Translations under genes and position numbers: made by a program
Source: Cymbidium sinense
Lineage: Eukaryota; Streptophyta; Magnoliopsida; Asparagales; Orchidaceae
Assembly (NCBI GenBank): GCA_021442155.1
Contig: CM038214.1
Location: 27,404,450-27,468,449, forward strand
DNA: 64,000 nt
Direction of reading: 5' to 3'
Shown: one piece after another, positions 12,051 to 24,945 of the stretch
How the letters are laid out: every line of letters starts with the position of its first letter
How positions within the stretch are numbered: position 1 is the first letter of the stretch
The notes under the pieces: model-generated
Databases searched by the model: none
What the model saw: the letters and a program-made list of their open reading frames with translations, nothing else
What the model was told of the DNA's origin: nothing

Positions 12051-12917
12051 ATGCTTTAATTTGTTTTAAATTTAGTTTATTATGGACCCTTTTGGTGTGC
12101 ATTGGACCCACTGAGAAGGGGCTATGTCGGCATTGACCTATCTCAAATTTATAAATCCAAAGGGATAGTCTACCAGCCATAAGGTAAGACTATCGACCTA
12201 AGGGGTTGTCTATCAGTGTGCAATAGTTATATTTAGGAAGATAGCATAGTAGGCTTACATCTTCCAAAGTAATGATCAATTGCTGGGGTGATCTATTAGA
12301 TCCACAACAAATTGAACTCGACCTAAGAGCGACTATTGAGTGAATTTCGTTGGGGGACTTATGTCAACTCAAAAGTACTCAAGATTAATTTTATTAATTT
12401 CATTGATTTGTTGTAATTTTATTTGGTTTGTTTTTATTTGTTTTAATTTTATTTGATGGATTTCGAGCGATGGACCGCAAAGAAGGCTATGTTAGCCTTC
12501 TAAGATTTATCAATACAAAAGGGTAGTCTATCGGTGGAAGGGTAGGACTATCCAACCTAAAGGGTGTCTTTGGTGTACGATTGTCTTTGAAGAAAGCATA
12601 GCTTACATCTCAAAGCAAGGAATAATTTGGGTGACACATTTGGATGCACAAATTGAACGACCTAGGCTGCCTTGGTGTGCAGCGGTGTCTTTGAAAAGAA
12701 TGCTTACATCTTCAAAGCCGACATGGGTGGGTAACTTGGTGGAAGAATAGATTGAACCCAACCTAAGGGCGACTACTGAGAGAGTTCCATGGGGGACTTA
12801 TCTCAAGTCAAGAGTAGTCAAGCGATTCCTATAAAGAGTTTTGCTGACACTACCCTAAAGATAGGATGCTTTCTTAGGAAAGGTGCCACTTGGGGCATTA
12901 ATTCTAAATCCATAAGC

Positions 12918-12971
<54 letters not shown>

Positions 12972-14300
12972 TGTTTATTATTGTAGATGCTGTTACTGTG
13001 TGAGGGACCACACTGAGAAGGGGCTATGTCAGCCTAGTCCAATCTCAGATTTACTGGAACAAGGGAGAATATATGCATCCACATAATAGAATCTCCATCC
13101 ACATGGGTGGTTACTAAGAAAGGGGGCTACCCAATCCAGTAATAATCTAGGTAGTGTCTAAATGAGGTCGTAAAGGATGTGATCCAAATAGAGTGCCCAC
13201 AGGGGAGGTGCCACTAGGGGCGTTATCCTGGACCCTCTAAATAAGAAAGCCTATAGGTGTATGGTGGAAAATTCAAGGAGAAAGTGTAACAGACTTACAT
13301 TTACCATGAGTGGTGTATCCACCGGATGGGTCGCTGTCAGCATAGAGAACACCAACCAACCTAAGGTACCCGTCGGTGTGTGGCAATCAGTCTAGGAAGA
13401 AGGCATGTAGACTTATATCTCCCTAATGTGGAACTGATTGTTAGGATAGTCTATCATCAGCTCGATAGGTGTTATCCAACCTAGAGCTTTGCCTGTTGGT
13501 GTGCAACAGCTATACTTAGGAAGAAAGCATAGTAGACTTACATCTTTTAAAGTGAGGAACAACCGCTGGGGTGACCCATTGTTGGCATAACAAGTCAAAC
13601 GACCTAAGGCGGCTACTAAGTATGGAGTCAAAGAAGGGCGGACCCAAAGGAAGTACTTAGGGAAAGGTGTCCGGGGACTTAACCCTAATCCTCTAGACCA
13701 AGTCGGTTCATGATGGCTAGTCCAAGAAGAAAGCATACAGTAGACTTATATCCTCTCAAATGAAGCCAACATGAAGGTAGCTTACCGACCGTTCTCTAAG
13801 GCCTACCATGCTAATAAGGCACTCGTTGGTGTGCAATGGTCAAGTCAGGAAGGAAAGTGTAGTAGACTTACATCCTCCTAAACATGGAACCACTAGGGTG
13901 ACACACTAGCAGGGTAGCACATCAATCTGACTTAGAGCAACTAATGAGTGAGTGTCGCAGGGGGCATTATCCCTCATCAAAGTAGCCCAAGAAAAAAGAT
14001 GTGTTTGGGTGTTTTTCAAATTAACTCAACCAAGTTAGTTCATGATGATATGTTTAAGAAGAAGGTGTAGCTAACTTACATCCTCTTAATTAGAGCCAAC
14101 ATGAGGGTAGCTTACCGACTGCACAGTATGGCCTACCATGCTAACAAGGTGCTCGTCGGTGTGTAGTGGTCAAGTTAGGAAGGAAAGCATACTAGACTTA
14201 CATCATCCTGAACAAGGTACCATTTGGGTGACACACTAGACATAACATCACCCAACCTAAGCACTAATGAGTGAGGGTGATGCACTAGTAGGGTACACCT
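12050..14300 (-). repeat. Tat-element 3' UTR with long tandem-type repeats
   Basis: Recurring blocks include 'ccactgagaaggggctatgtc' at 12,107 and again near 13,010, with a weaker copy at 12,475; 'cttacatc' preceded by 'agtagac' about every 200-400 bp; and 'gggtgacacactag' near the right end. The reverse complement of 13,750-14,250 matches 36,280-36,480 downstream of integrase in the plus element (shared: 'tggtaggc', 'gcaccttgttag', 'atgtgagtcc', 'gctttcttc'). Tat/Ogre elements are known for hypervariable, tandem-repeated 3' UTRs between integrase and the 3' LTR, so both position and content fit. Confidence 0.7.
12920..12967. repeat. (TA)24 microsatellite
   Basis: An uninterrupted TA dinucleotide run of about 48 bp within the Tat 3' UTR. 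Confidence 0.97.
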
Positions 14301-14499
14301 ATCTAAACACATCATGTGATTCACAAATAAGCAAATAATGCTTCCAATGAAGAAGGGATTTGATGAATGGAAATATAGGATTTAATTGATGATAATTATT
14401 TTCAAACATTATTTTGAGGATAGTATTTCTTTAAATAGAGCCCATTGATTGGAAACAGCAGGTGCTCCCCTATCATAGTGGTTTAAACTACTTTCCATT

Positions 14500-15360
14500 C
14501 TTTTGAAGCACTAAGGTAGGCCTTTTAATCATTGGAAGTAGATTCTTGATTTGAAAACTTTTGAGATAGACTAACTTTGAAAGAGTTTAAACCATCTATA
14601 TTCAACGTTAATTGAAGTCTCTCTCCTATTAAGTAGAATCTCAAAGGTTGCATCTCTAATATCACATTAATGCCTTTTAGATTGATCTTTATTATTCCAT
14701 GATGCTTTACTACAAGCCTTAGGAACTCCCCTAAATTCAACCTAATTGTAAACTTAAGGGGATTCAACTTCAGTGAGTAGTTTCATAACCAATCAAAGAC
14801 AACTACTTATATCATAAAGATGGTCTTCCTTTTTCTTTAACCTGTTGACCAGAGAAAGGCATGACCTGATAGAGATAAATTCCAATAGAAATTATAAGTG
14901 CAAACGACCTCTCATCTTCTGACATCATTTGACCCATCCTTGATTGAGGAGAGTGCTTGTAAAGAGTCTATGTCTGCTATCAAATTTGAAATAGGTAATA
15001 GGGATTCATCTTCAAGACATGCCTAACTGAAATCTTCATAATCGATGTATGTGCGGATTTGAATGTCCTTCCTTTCGACTGGGCATAATGTTGGGTAATC
15101 ATGATAGCATCTTTCTTCATCAATAAGGTTGACTTCAAACTTTGATCTTCTTCTTGGTGCAAATGTTCACATTAAAAGTTTGCAAAGTAGGAATAGTAAT
15201 AGGTTCAATTTTGAGTTTGTAGACTGCTACCTTTAGAGATGTATTGGGCACTTCATTATGGTCTTAGGTAAAATAGTCTTTTAACTACAAAAGTAACCTA
15301 GCCAAATTGTTGGCATTTTTTTGACTTATCATATATGGAGTTGGGAGGGTGGGTGGACTA
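14500..15360 (-). pseudogene. Tat-type reverse transcriptase, truncated, minus strand
   Basis: Minus-strand translation gives the gypsy RT landmarks in order. LKDYFT at about 15,290 is the 'D-x-F-A-W' entry region. QIRTYIDYEDFS then ACLEDESLLP at about 15,000-15,055 matches the RT block V-D-(Y/F)-R-D-L-N-x-A-(C/S)-P-K-D-(D/E)-x-P-L-P. NPLKFTIRLNLGEFLRLVVK at 14,700-14,764 matches N-P-L-K-C-x-F-x-x-x-x-G-x-F-L-G. The YVDD block that should lie between them cannot be read, and stops and frameshifts are frequent. RNase H and integrase are missing: RT passes almost straight into the 3' UTR near 14,300, so an internal deletion of roughly 2 kb is inferred by comparison with the plus element. Confidence 0.75.
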
Positions 15361-15583
15361 CCTTTATGTTACGAGGTTAATCTCTTAAAACTCATTGGTT
15401 GGCGATCTAATTTTCTTCTTAAGATCAAGGAGTATATCCTCTACTTGAAAGTCTTCAAAATTCTTTAATCTAAGTAGGTAGACTAGGCAAAAGATGATTT
15501 TATTACTTCATTTGAAGGTTTATCTACAACTGTTGAATCCTCTTTCTAACTTGAAGAGAGATGAAGTGGAAATTTGACATCTC

Positions 15584-15733
<150 letters not shown>

Positions 15734-17279
15734 CCTATTATAATAATATCATGAGATAGTAGAATTGGAGTCAATGTGCTCGCATAACTACTAAGTTTCT
15801 AGTCATATCATTCATGAATTATCGTTTTAGAACTTTTGTTTTAAAATTACCTACTCTAAATATTTGTCAAAAGTAGACTCAAAATTTATTTCGTATATTC
15901 TTTTTTTACTCTCCTTTTCTTTAAATTTACCTCATCATGATTTATCCTTTGGATTCCAAATCAATGTGTATTATTGGTGCTTTACTTTTTTTTTCTCTTT
16001 TTCTCTTTTTCTTCTTTTCTTTCTCTTCTTCTCTTTTTTTTCATTATTTTTTTTAAAAATTTTTCTTTTCTTTCTTTTGTCTATTTGTTTCATTTTTTTT
16101 TCTCTCTTTTTTTTGAATCTTTGTTTATACTGTGTTCTCTGGAGGGGATTGTTTGTCTTTTCTTTCCATAGGATATTCTATGTCGAGTATGACTTGAGGA
16201 GTTTGCCACTAATTGTGCAAGGAAGAATCAGGTTAAGTTCCAATCAAACACTCCTCTATCTCTATAGAGAAGGTGAGGGTGCACTCATTATATTAGCTTA
16301 GTGGGAAACCTTCCAAGATAGTTTAGGACCTTATGATTAACCTTCAGAATAGTTTGATTCCCTTATTTTGGATTATGAGGTGTATCTTAAGAAGGATTTA
16401 AAATTTGATTATTTCCAATGATTGATTTTCTTTTTCCTTTGGTCTTGATGAAAGTGGTAGGACCCTGCCACTACAATAACATGATATCTTCTAAAGAGGT
16501 AGAATTGATGTCTACCTACTCTTTTATGGTGCCCAAAATTTCTTCTATTAGATTTGATGATTCTAACTCTTTTATTGATAGTGACACCATGAAAGTTTAG
16601 AATGGGGGTATCTCTACCCGAGTTGAAATCCTTAAAGACATCAAGTCCATTGGTACTGTTATTTTATGGATTACGATCGTTATTGTGATAGTCATTTTGG
16701 GAGTTATCTTCTTTTGGGAATTAGGATTTAGATTATTTGAGTCATACTTATCTAGAATGGATAAGACATACTCATAAATCCTTATTGATCTTATTCTTGG
16801 CTTTCAAAAGAACTTTTATGGCCTTTCTCCTTTGGTTAGGGAAACTCAGAATCAGACTGTAGGTCAAACTGAAGAAGTGGCTTCTTGCCTGGCACCTCCT
16901 CTCTACTGATGGTCGTGAGGACTGGAATCTCTGCATTGCTAGAAAGAGAACCATATCAGATGTTCTCTTGAATGTTATTGACTTGAATTGTTAACTTGCT
17001 TTGATTGTTGAATTGGAACCCTCATTTAACAAATTTGGGTAAACTAAATGGGGTTCAAATATGGGAGAGATTTCTTCTTTTTTTAGAGGTGTTGACCTCA
17101 TTTTTAGAATGAGCTCTCAACCCCTCCATCTTAGAAATAGGATTCCACTTAGACTTTAAGAGTTCCTTAGTCATAAGACACATCTAGTGATTTGGTGGAT
17201 ACTCAAACCTAGCCCTAGAGACTTAGAAGAGTAATCCATAGGAATAGGTCATGCCTTAGGGGTGTTAGGAAAATTTCCT
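15734..17279 (-). other. Presumed gag-protease/linker remnant of the minus Tat element
   Basis: This lies upstream of the RT in minus orientation. The T-rich tract at 15,985-16,120 is A-rich on the minus strand and resembles the A-rich linker found after protease in the plus element (31,748-31,810). No protease DSG or gag motif could be read, so assignment rests on order and composition. The 145-codon plus-strand ORF at 15,864-16,301 is a product of T-rich DNA and is not called. Confidence 0.35.
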
Positions 17280-19620
17280 ACCCTTAACTTAAATAATTCC
17301 TCACTTTTCTTCTTTCAAGTCAAACTCCAAATAAATATTAATTGATTTTCTCCAAATTTAAATCAACTCTATATGATTGAAATCCATGATAGAAATCCAT
17401 GATTGAAACCCATGATCAAAATTCATTAAAATTTCCTAAGTCTAAATTTTGCCAAAGTCCTTAATATTCCCTTAAGGACTTAACAAAAATCATGATCTAA
17501 ATCAAATCAAATCTTTGAGATTTTTTCATAATCCATTTATATTCTCATTTATATTCACATATATAAATGAAATATAAATTCAAATCAATCAAACTAAACT
17601 CAAAATTCCAAATCAATTCATGAAATTTTCTTAAGTCCCTTAATTTTCCATTAATGGACTTATCCTAAACATTGATCAAAACAATTCAAACTCATGGGAT
17701 TTTCTCAAAAATCATTTATATTCTCATTTACATTCACATATATAAATGAAATATAAATAAAAATCAATCAAATCAAAGGCAAAAATTAAATTCCCAATTT
17801 AAAATCTCCTTAAGTCATTAATTTTCCATTAATGAACTTAGCTTAAATCTTGATCAAACCATATCAAAGTCATGGGATTTTCTCATAATTCATTTATATT
17901 CACATATATAAATGAAATATAAATATATCAAACCAACTTCAAAAATTCAAAACCCTACTCCAAATTTTTCTAAGTCCTTTAAATCCTTCTTAATGGACTT
18001 AGCCCAAATCATGATTAAACCACTTCAAATCCTTGAATTTTCTCATGATCCATTTATATTCTCATTTATATTCACATATATAAATGAAATATAAATTCAA
18101 ACAATCAAAACTATTCCAAAATCAAAATCACCTCAAAATCTAATCTATGCATTTTAAGTCAAAACCTTGAACTTAGCCAAATCAACTTCAAATCAAGCCA
18201 AACTCTTGATTTTCTCTCATGATTCAATCAACCCTACAATCATGATATATAAATCCAAACTTCAATCACTCAATCAAAACCCAAGTCAAAATCAAACCCA
18301 AAACCCTTCATATTCTTCCTTTGAATATGAAATTGTCAAATGGATCAAAACCCATTTGACTTCAAACCACCTGTAAATGGATTTATATTTCAATCATGAG
18401 TCCATTTACAAGATCAACCAACTTCAAATCAAACTTTTACTAAGTCATTTGTCTCACTTAGGCTCACTTGACCAAAAGTGACCTAAAGTACCCTTATGAG
18501 CCAAATTTTGATCCTAACCAAATTGGATTGAACCAAACTCATATATCCCTCTCATCATGATCAACAATCATCACGATGATCAATCAATCAAATCAGTCAA
18601 ACCAAACCTAGGGTTGACCAAGTCAACACTTAACCCAAAATGAAACCTAACATAGCCAAATTCCACCATAGGCCAAATTAATTGAAACCATTGATCTAAG
18701 TTCACTCATGACTTATGTTTGAACTTGACCAAGCCAACATTTGAGCATAACCTAGCCCAATTGGCCACTTGACCCAAGTTGACCCATTTTGACCTAAAGG
18801 GTCAAAATGTGTCAAAACATGATCTAAGCCAAATTGATCCAAACCAATGGGTCAAGTCCATTCCGAATCACTTGTGGAACTTGACCAAAGCCTTAATTGG
18901 ACAATTAGACCTAACCTTGCCCAATTGACCTTAGACCCAACATTACCTAAAAGGGTTGTGTTGAGCCAAATTTGAACACAACCAAAATTGATTGGAAACA
19001 AAGATACCAATCCACTCCATATGACTAACCAAACCAAAACCTATCCTTGACCTACCTCAAATAGGTCAAATGGGTCAAATAGGTCAACTTGACCCATTTG
19101 ACCTAAATGATGTCATATGAGCCAAATTCAAAACTATCTCAAACCAAAACCACAAAATATTTCAAATGGTCATATGAACTTGACCCAACCCTTGGTTTGA
19201 CCCAATTTGACCTATTTCAACTTGACTCAAGTTGACCTAAATGGGTCAACATGAGCCAAACCCTATTAAATGAATTCCAAATCTCATGAAACTTGGCCAA
19301 ACCTAGTTTTTCAACATACCCAACATAGGCAAAGTGAAAAAATTGAAAAATGACCATTCTACCCCTAAGCCATAGAACAAATTTTGGCTTAACCCACGAG
19401 TAATTTGGTCATACCCTCTTCGCATTCACCTGAGGCTTTCCTAAAAAGCGGGACCTAGGGAGTGGTGCACCCAACCCAATGGGTTTGGTTAGCCCATTGG
19501 TCCCTAGACCAAACTCTATGGTCAAAATGCAAAATTCAAACTCCCTCTCACTCAAATTCAAGCACATGGGAGGTTGGAAATCCACTCTTTGGCTCAAACT
19601 GACCATGTGCACACCCTTAA
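17280..19620. repeat. Array of imperfect inverted repeats with TTGACC motifs
   Basis: The left part (17,440-18,120) has four tandem units of about 165-182 bp. Each contains 'ttcacatatataaatgaaatataaat' within a longer stem, 'catttatattctcatttatat' facing it, and a second stem of the form AAGTCC..TTAAT / ATTAA..GGACTT whose arms differ from unit to unit. Further right come perfect arms such as GTCAAATGG / CCATTTGAC (18,332-18,361), TGTAAATGGA / TCCATTTACA (18,371-18,410) and GGTCAAATGGGTCAA / TTGACCCATTTGACC near 19,054-19,103. The array is C/A-rich on the + strand, like the leader at 25,380-27,140. It could be the leader of the minus element, or the U3 part of the plus LTR if that LTR starts near 17,270 (a TGTTAGGAAAATTTCC stretch sits there). 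Confidence 0.7.
18470..19260. promoter_or_regulatory. Cluster of W-box-type TTGACC/TTGACY motifs
   Basis: TTGACC or its complement GGTCAA occurs well over a dozen times in about 800 bp, often as facing pairs (TTTTGACC..GGGTCAAAA at 18,788-18,806; a longer pair near 19,054-19,103). TTGAC(C/T) is the core of the WRKY-factor W-box in plants. Whether it acts here is unknown; it could be a by-product of repeat expansion. Confidence 0.45.
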
Positions 19621-19639
19621 CAGATTAAACAACCCACTG

Positions 19640-22600
19640 CTTATGATCAATTAGATCAAAATAGCAAGAGCATTGTCGTCATCCGATCCTTCAAGGGGAG
19701 ATATACTCCCCCTAATTCAATTCAATTCTCACTTCCCCTCTATTGATTGAAGCTAAAGAACTTAGAGCAAGCATCAGAGAGTATTTCCAAGCTTCTTAGA
19801 GAGGATTTGAAAAAGCCATTTCTCGATTTTTAGACTTTGAAAATAGGGGAAGTCCATTGAAGAGCTAACTTCCTCTTCACTCAATCTCCATCCAATTGCT
19901 CTTGCATACTTCATTAAGGAGCTAAGTCGAGTGCACCCAAGCTTCCTTTGGAGTTCCCACAATGGGATTGAATTGGATAAAAAGCTCAAGCTAAGGAGGA
20001 GGTGACCCATAGGAAGATCCACTCAACCTCAAGTGCTTAAAACATCAGCAAGGCTTCATCTCAACTAGATAAAGCTTCTCCAAGGGAATCGAGAGCTGGT
20101 GATCACCTTTAGTGAGGTATAGGATTTTTTGACCATTAAACTCAATGTGGTGTGGAGCTTTATGAAAGAAATTTTCATCCCATCAATTTTTGACCATTGG
20201 ATTTGCCCCTCTTTAGCTTTAGGTGGTGTAGGTTGAGTTTTATTTGAATCCATGCTAAATCGAGCTTGGATCTTCCCCTTGATCATGGACGGTCTCTGTT
20301 GATCCAATATTTAGATGGATGATTGAGATAGTTATGCACGTTTAGATATCTATTCTTTATTTTAAAACAACGGGGAGATCCTTGACCGTCCGATCTTTGA
20401 TCAGATGACAGGGATCAAACCACATGCCGCTAGCCACCATCTAAAATTTGACTACTTAAGTAACCCCATCATGGCACGACACGTGTAAAGCACATTGACC
20501 ACCACTGCCATGCATCGCACCGTGAGCCAAGCGATTAATTAAATGCTTAATTAATTTCTATTTAACTTAAGGATCTTCTAAAATTCATAACTCCCTCTAA
20601 AATTTTTTGAAAAATATGAAATAAAATCCTTTGGAAAGATAATTAAACCTAGAATATTTTAAAATTAATTTCAATGGGTTTTCATTTATGCTGCTCTTTG
20701 AATTTGGCTTTTATTGGAAAAATTATTTTACTAATTACTTTTTAATTAAGCCTCTGATTAATCCCAAATTCATTGGGTATGTTTAGATGACCTCTCTAAT
20801 TTTTTGGGATTTATTGAAGGCTTGATTAGAAGAATGCTATTACCCTCCTTATGTAATTAAGTACAATTAAGGTGTAATTAGTGATGATTAGGGTTGATTA
20901 AGGTTAGATCCAGTAATTAAGAGGTTTATGGAATATTTTTGGGCATTTTCCCTAAGCTATTCCCTAAAACCCCTTTTCTCTCCTTAATCTCCTCTTAATT
21001 AAGGGTTAATTCATTAATTATCAATCTAATTAATTTATAAAAATTTTTAAAAGTTCTAGAACTTAATTAATCAACTTTGGGTAGATCCTTAGGTGTTTAA
21101 TAGCCTAAGTTCAATTAAGGAAATCAAAACCCAATTCACATGTGTGAAAGGGTGTTTTGAAATTACTTAAGCTAAACCCAGCTTAATTAACTTTTAATTG
21201 TGAGCCAAATTGTATAGGCCTCTTTTCTTAGGTGCATTACAAATTTAAATTCCTTGTGAGTTTTATCATCTCATTGGCTCATAATTATTTGGTTTGTTAT
21301 TGTAGGTGGGTAGTTAATTAAGTTAATTTATACCTTAACCTAATCAATGCATAAAATGGATCTAATTATCAAAAAATTAAACAAAAATGTCAAACACATG
21401 TGGGAATGGGTTAGGAACAGGAAACTCATCTCACCTTTTCAAAATTAAATCAAACTTTAAATTAAACAATACTCACTTTGAGTTCACTTTGATTTATTTT
21501 AAATTTTTTTATTCTATAAGAATGTCTTTAAGATTTAAGTGAAGTGAACTGGTTTATGTGCTTTCATTGCTTTGAATCTTTCCCCAACATGTTATATTTG
21601 TATGACATGTGGTTTCATGCATTCATACGTTTCAAATTCAAATTTAAAAATGAAATTATTTACTTTATGTCAAGTTTGCATGTGTTGGCTAAAGTAGAAA
21701 TATGAATAGCTATTATCACTACTAAATCCAAATTATTTTCAAAACACATAAATCAAATACCAAATCTGAAAGTATGCTACTTATATTTTAATTATGAGTT
21801 TGCATGTGATAGATTATAAAGGCATGCTTAGCATATGTTTTCTTTCTTTCTTATGTTGGTATAGTTTTGAATAGGAGTTGGTAAGATGTAGGGTTCATTT
21901 GAAAAGAACCCAACACTTACTTAATTCCATACCCTATTCATCCCTATGCTATCACTTAAGAAGGGTTACCTATACTTGCATACATAAATTGCATAAATAA
22001 AATGAATCCATTAAACAACTTTTGCATTCTCCTTTTCTATTTCATTTCTTTTATACATATGTTTGTATTTAAGGAAAGTGGTATATTAGTATGGACAACC
22101 ATGAGGTTGTGAGGCTTTAAGTATCATTAAGTAGGTCTTGTACTTTACACCTCTGGTTAACAATGGCGCTATACTCATTTATGCCTTTCTTACTTTCATG
22201 TGTGTATGTGAAAATTTGGATAAGAAAATTTCTTTCTACTTAATAAAAATCATGCATATTCAACTTCTAAATTTCTTAAATGGATTACTTAGCATGAATT
22301 ATAAAGTATGTTAAATAATCTCATTTGAATGTATAGATATTCTTAGGGTCCATCCATATACATGTTATATATTTTGGGAAAGAAATGAAATAATGTCTGT
22401 TATGTGAATTTTGATTCATTTTATTTAATCTTAAAATATCTTTTTTTAATAGATTTGTTTAGAGTTCATCTAAACTTAGGATTAATTAAAATATTTAATC
22501 AAAAAATTCACCTAAACAAAACTAAAATGTGAATCTACTTTAGAAATTACTTGGGTTAGGGAAAGAAAGAGAAGTTCTCTTCTCTTTCTCTCTCTTCATA

Positions 22601-24918
22601 ACTTAGTAATTAATTGTAGGATCCACTTAAAACAAATCAAAACATAAAATAAAATCAATCCAAAATAATTAAACAACTCAAATTAAAACCTCCTCTAAGT
22701 TGAACATCTTCTTTATACTTAGAAAATTTGAACCTAAAGCCATAGCTAGGCATACCACACAAGCCTTCAAAGCACACATATTAGCCTAAGTCACCACTTC
22801 TAGCTTTAGGTTAGGTTGATGCATGGTTTGATGTTTGTTTTGTTTTGTGATATATGTTTTAGAATAGATGTTAGTATGTATGCTTGAAGAATAAATGGTA
22901 GGACGTTCTTAGTCTAACTATTCTTTTCTACAGGGGATTCTATTTAAGGGGCGCTATCATAAATAAAAATATAAATACTTTTGCTTGCAGGTGCTTTATA
23001 CCCCTAAGAATAATCCATTGGCCAGGTGCACTTAGTCACCCATGTGTGGGGTGATAAGTCTAATATACATGGTTGGGATTTGTGTGGTTTGTTTTAGCTA
23101 ACCTTTGTTTTGTAGGTGTTAGTTAGATTTTAACTTTTATTTTTCATGTGAATTTATGCAATTAAGGATGTGGAATGATTGTTATGGAGATTAGGATGAG
23201 CATTGGTCATAAGATCCTATCTTATGCACCATGTGAAGCCTTGAAGCATCTACCTTCCAACCATCCAAAAGAAGGAACCAAAGAAGAAAGAAGAAAAGAA
23301 GAAATAAGAAATAAAGCTTGAAGACCCCCATAATAATGAATTCCTTGCTTAATTATAATTTAATTTATTCATAATGTTGTATAAGTGAGAGCTACCATTT
23401 GATATTTTGGGTTTTGCAATGGTGCGACCACAATGACCTTTTATTATTTTTTGATTAGCTTTATAAATTGGTTGATGATTTATTTAGTTTTTGAATTAAC
23501 TGGCATGCTTTTCCTAGTTTCTTCCTTTTTTTATGTATGGCCTGGATGTGGATTAGGCTCTTTAAGGAAAAATAAATCTTTTACCCAACTTAACAACTCA
23601 AATTAAAAATAAACAACTCATAATCTCATCTAAAGCTTAGGTTTAAAATCAAGATAAAAGAATTAGCAACCCCTTAGTTGGATGAGCATTTCTTTTGTAA
23701 TATCATGCACAAATGCATCTTATTTCACTCTTGATTGGAGGGCTTCCACCTTTTCGAGAAACTTGGCTTGACCTTTGAGAGCCATGGTGAAAACTCACCT
23801 CCTCCCTTCTCTGATTTTGGCCAATAACCTTCTTTCTCATGCATTAGACATATGAATCCTATTATCCCGAGTTAAGATAATTGTCCAAAAATAAACATAA
23901 AATGAAATTTGAATTGCATTTGATTTAAGTCATTTAAAGTATACCCTTTGCATGTTCTAGTCTCTTTAGGGAGTGAGTTTAAGGACTTAATCTCTTTCTA
24001 AATAAATAATAGCCTAGCTATCTTGCATAAGTATAATGACTTGCCTACATGTACTTAAACTCATAGGAGGAGTTAGTTGGTCCAGTGGTTGTAAGTCTGT
24101 TATCTGGTTTGTCGTCTCTTGTGGAGACAAACCAAATACATTTTTTCACCTTAGATTTAGGTTGTGCTTTCCCCTCACCAAATCTCCCTAGATTTAGGTT
24201 ACGAGGTTGCTTCTCCTTTGTGGGCCATAAGCTTCCTCACCTCTTAGGCATTTCTTTAATCTTGTGTTAAGGAATCATAAGTCCTAAATTTCTAATGAAA
24301 AATTCAACTCAAACAAACTAAATCAATTTCAAAAATATAAAGCCCAATTATAGGATAATTTGAGATGCTCGTTAATTTTCCTAACATCGTGAGCATCTCC
24401 TACTTATCTTCCATTTAAGCTTTTATAATAACTCCTCACCCCTCTCTTTGATCAATCCCATTTGATCTTCAAAAATGAACCAATCGATTGATAGTCTTTT
24501 CCTATTGAAATCTTTGAAGATAATGATCATTTACCTTAATCGAGAGTTCTCCTAAGGAATCCCCATTTCTTAGGATGTAATTAACTATGGAGGTTTTCCC
24601 CTATAGGGAACTTAATGAACCCGATTTAAAATAAACTCTGCTTTACTTTTCCATGTAAAGTAGGGGAAGAATCTATGGTACATATGCAGACCCATCATCC
24701 TTCAGACTCCTTATTGAGGTGATTAGGTCCATTAAAGGGTAGTGACTTCTATCTTTGAGATAGTACACAATTTCCTTGATGACGTACTCATTCACCTGAA
24801 TAAGTACATCTATGGATCTGCGTGGCATCTTAAAAAGATGAATTTTTATAGGCTTGCCTCTTTCATTTCTCCAAACAGATTTGAAAAGCCACTTCTATAT
24901 TATAAATTTTTCACCACA
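19640..24918 (+). mobile_element. Tat-type Ty3/gypsy 5' LTR, plus orientation
   Basis: The 3' end is placed just before the tRNA-Arg primer site (LTR end at or near 'caccaca', 24,918). From about 20,340 to 24,840 it is the inverted counterpart of 7,130-11,900. The 5' boundary is uncertain: homology to the minus LTR is readable from about 20,340, and a promoter-like 'gagatatactcccc' stretch lies at 19,699. The block has no coding capacity. It is mostly AT-rich with many TTAATTAA elements, and has CACGTGT near 20,480. An LTR of about 5 kb is unusually long but typical of Tat/Ogre elements. Confidence 0.65.
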
Positions 24919-24926
24919 AATTTTTC

Positions 24927-24945
24927 TAGTGACTCTGCTAGGGAT
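24927..24945 (+). promoter_or_regulatory. Primer-binding site, tRNA-Arg type, decayed
   Basis: The sequence TAGTGACTCTGCTAGGGAT differs at four positions from TGGCGACTCCGCTGGGGAT, the complement of a plant tRNA-Arg 3' end including CCA. All four differences are G-to-A or C-to-T transitions. A tRNA-Arg primer is characteristic of Tat/Ogre elements. The site fixes the element's orientation and the end of its 5' LTR. Confidence 0.75.

Noticed and set aside
15864..16301. 145-codon plus-strand ORF rich in Phe, Leu and Ser
   Set aside because: T-rich low-complexity DNA, probably the antisense of an A-rich Tat linker; no domain or credible start.
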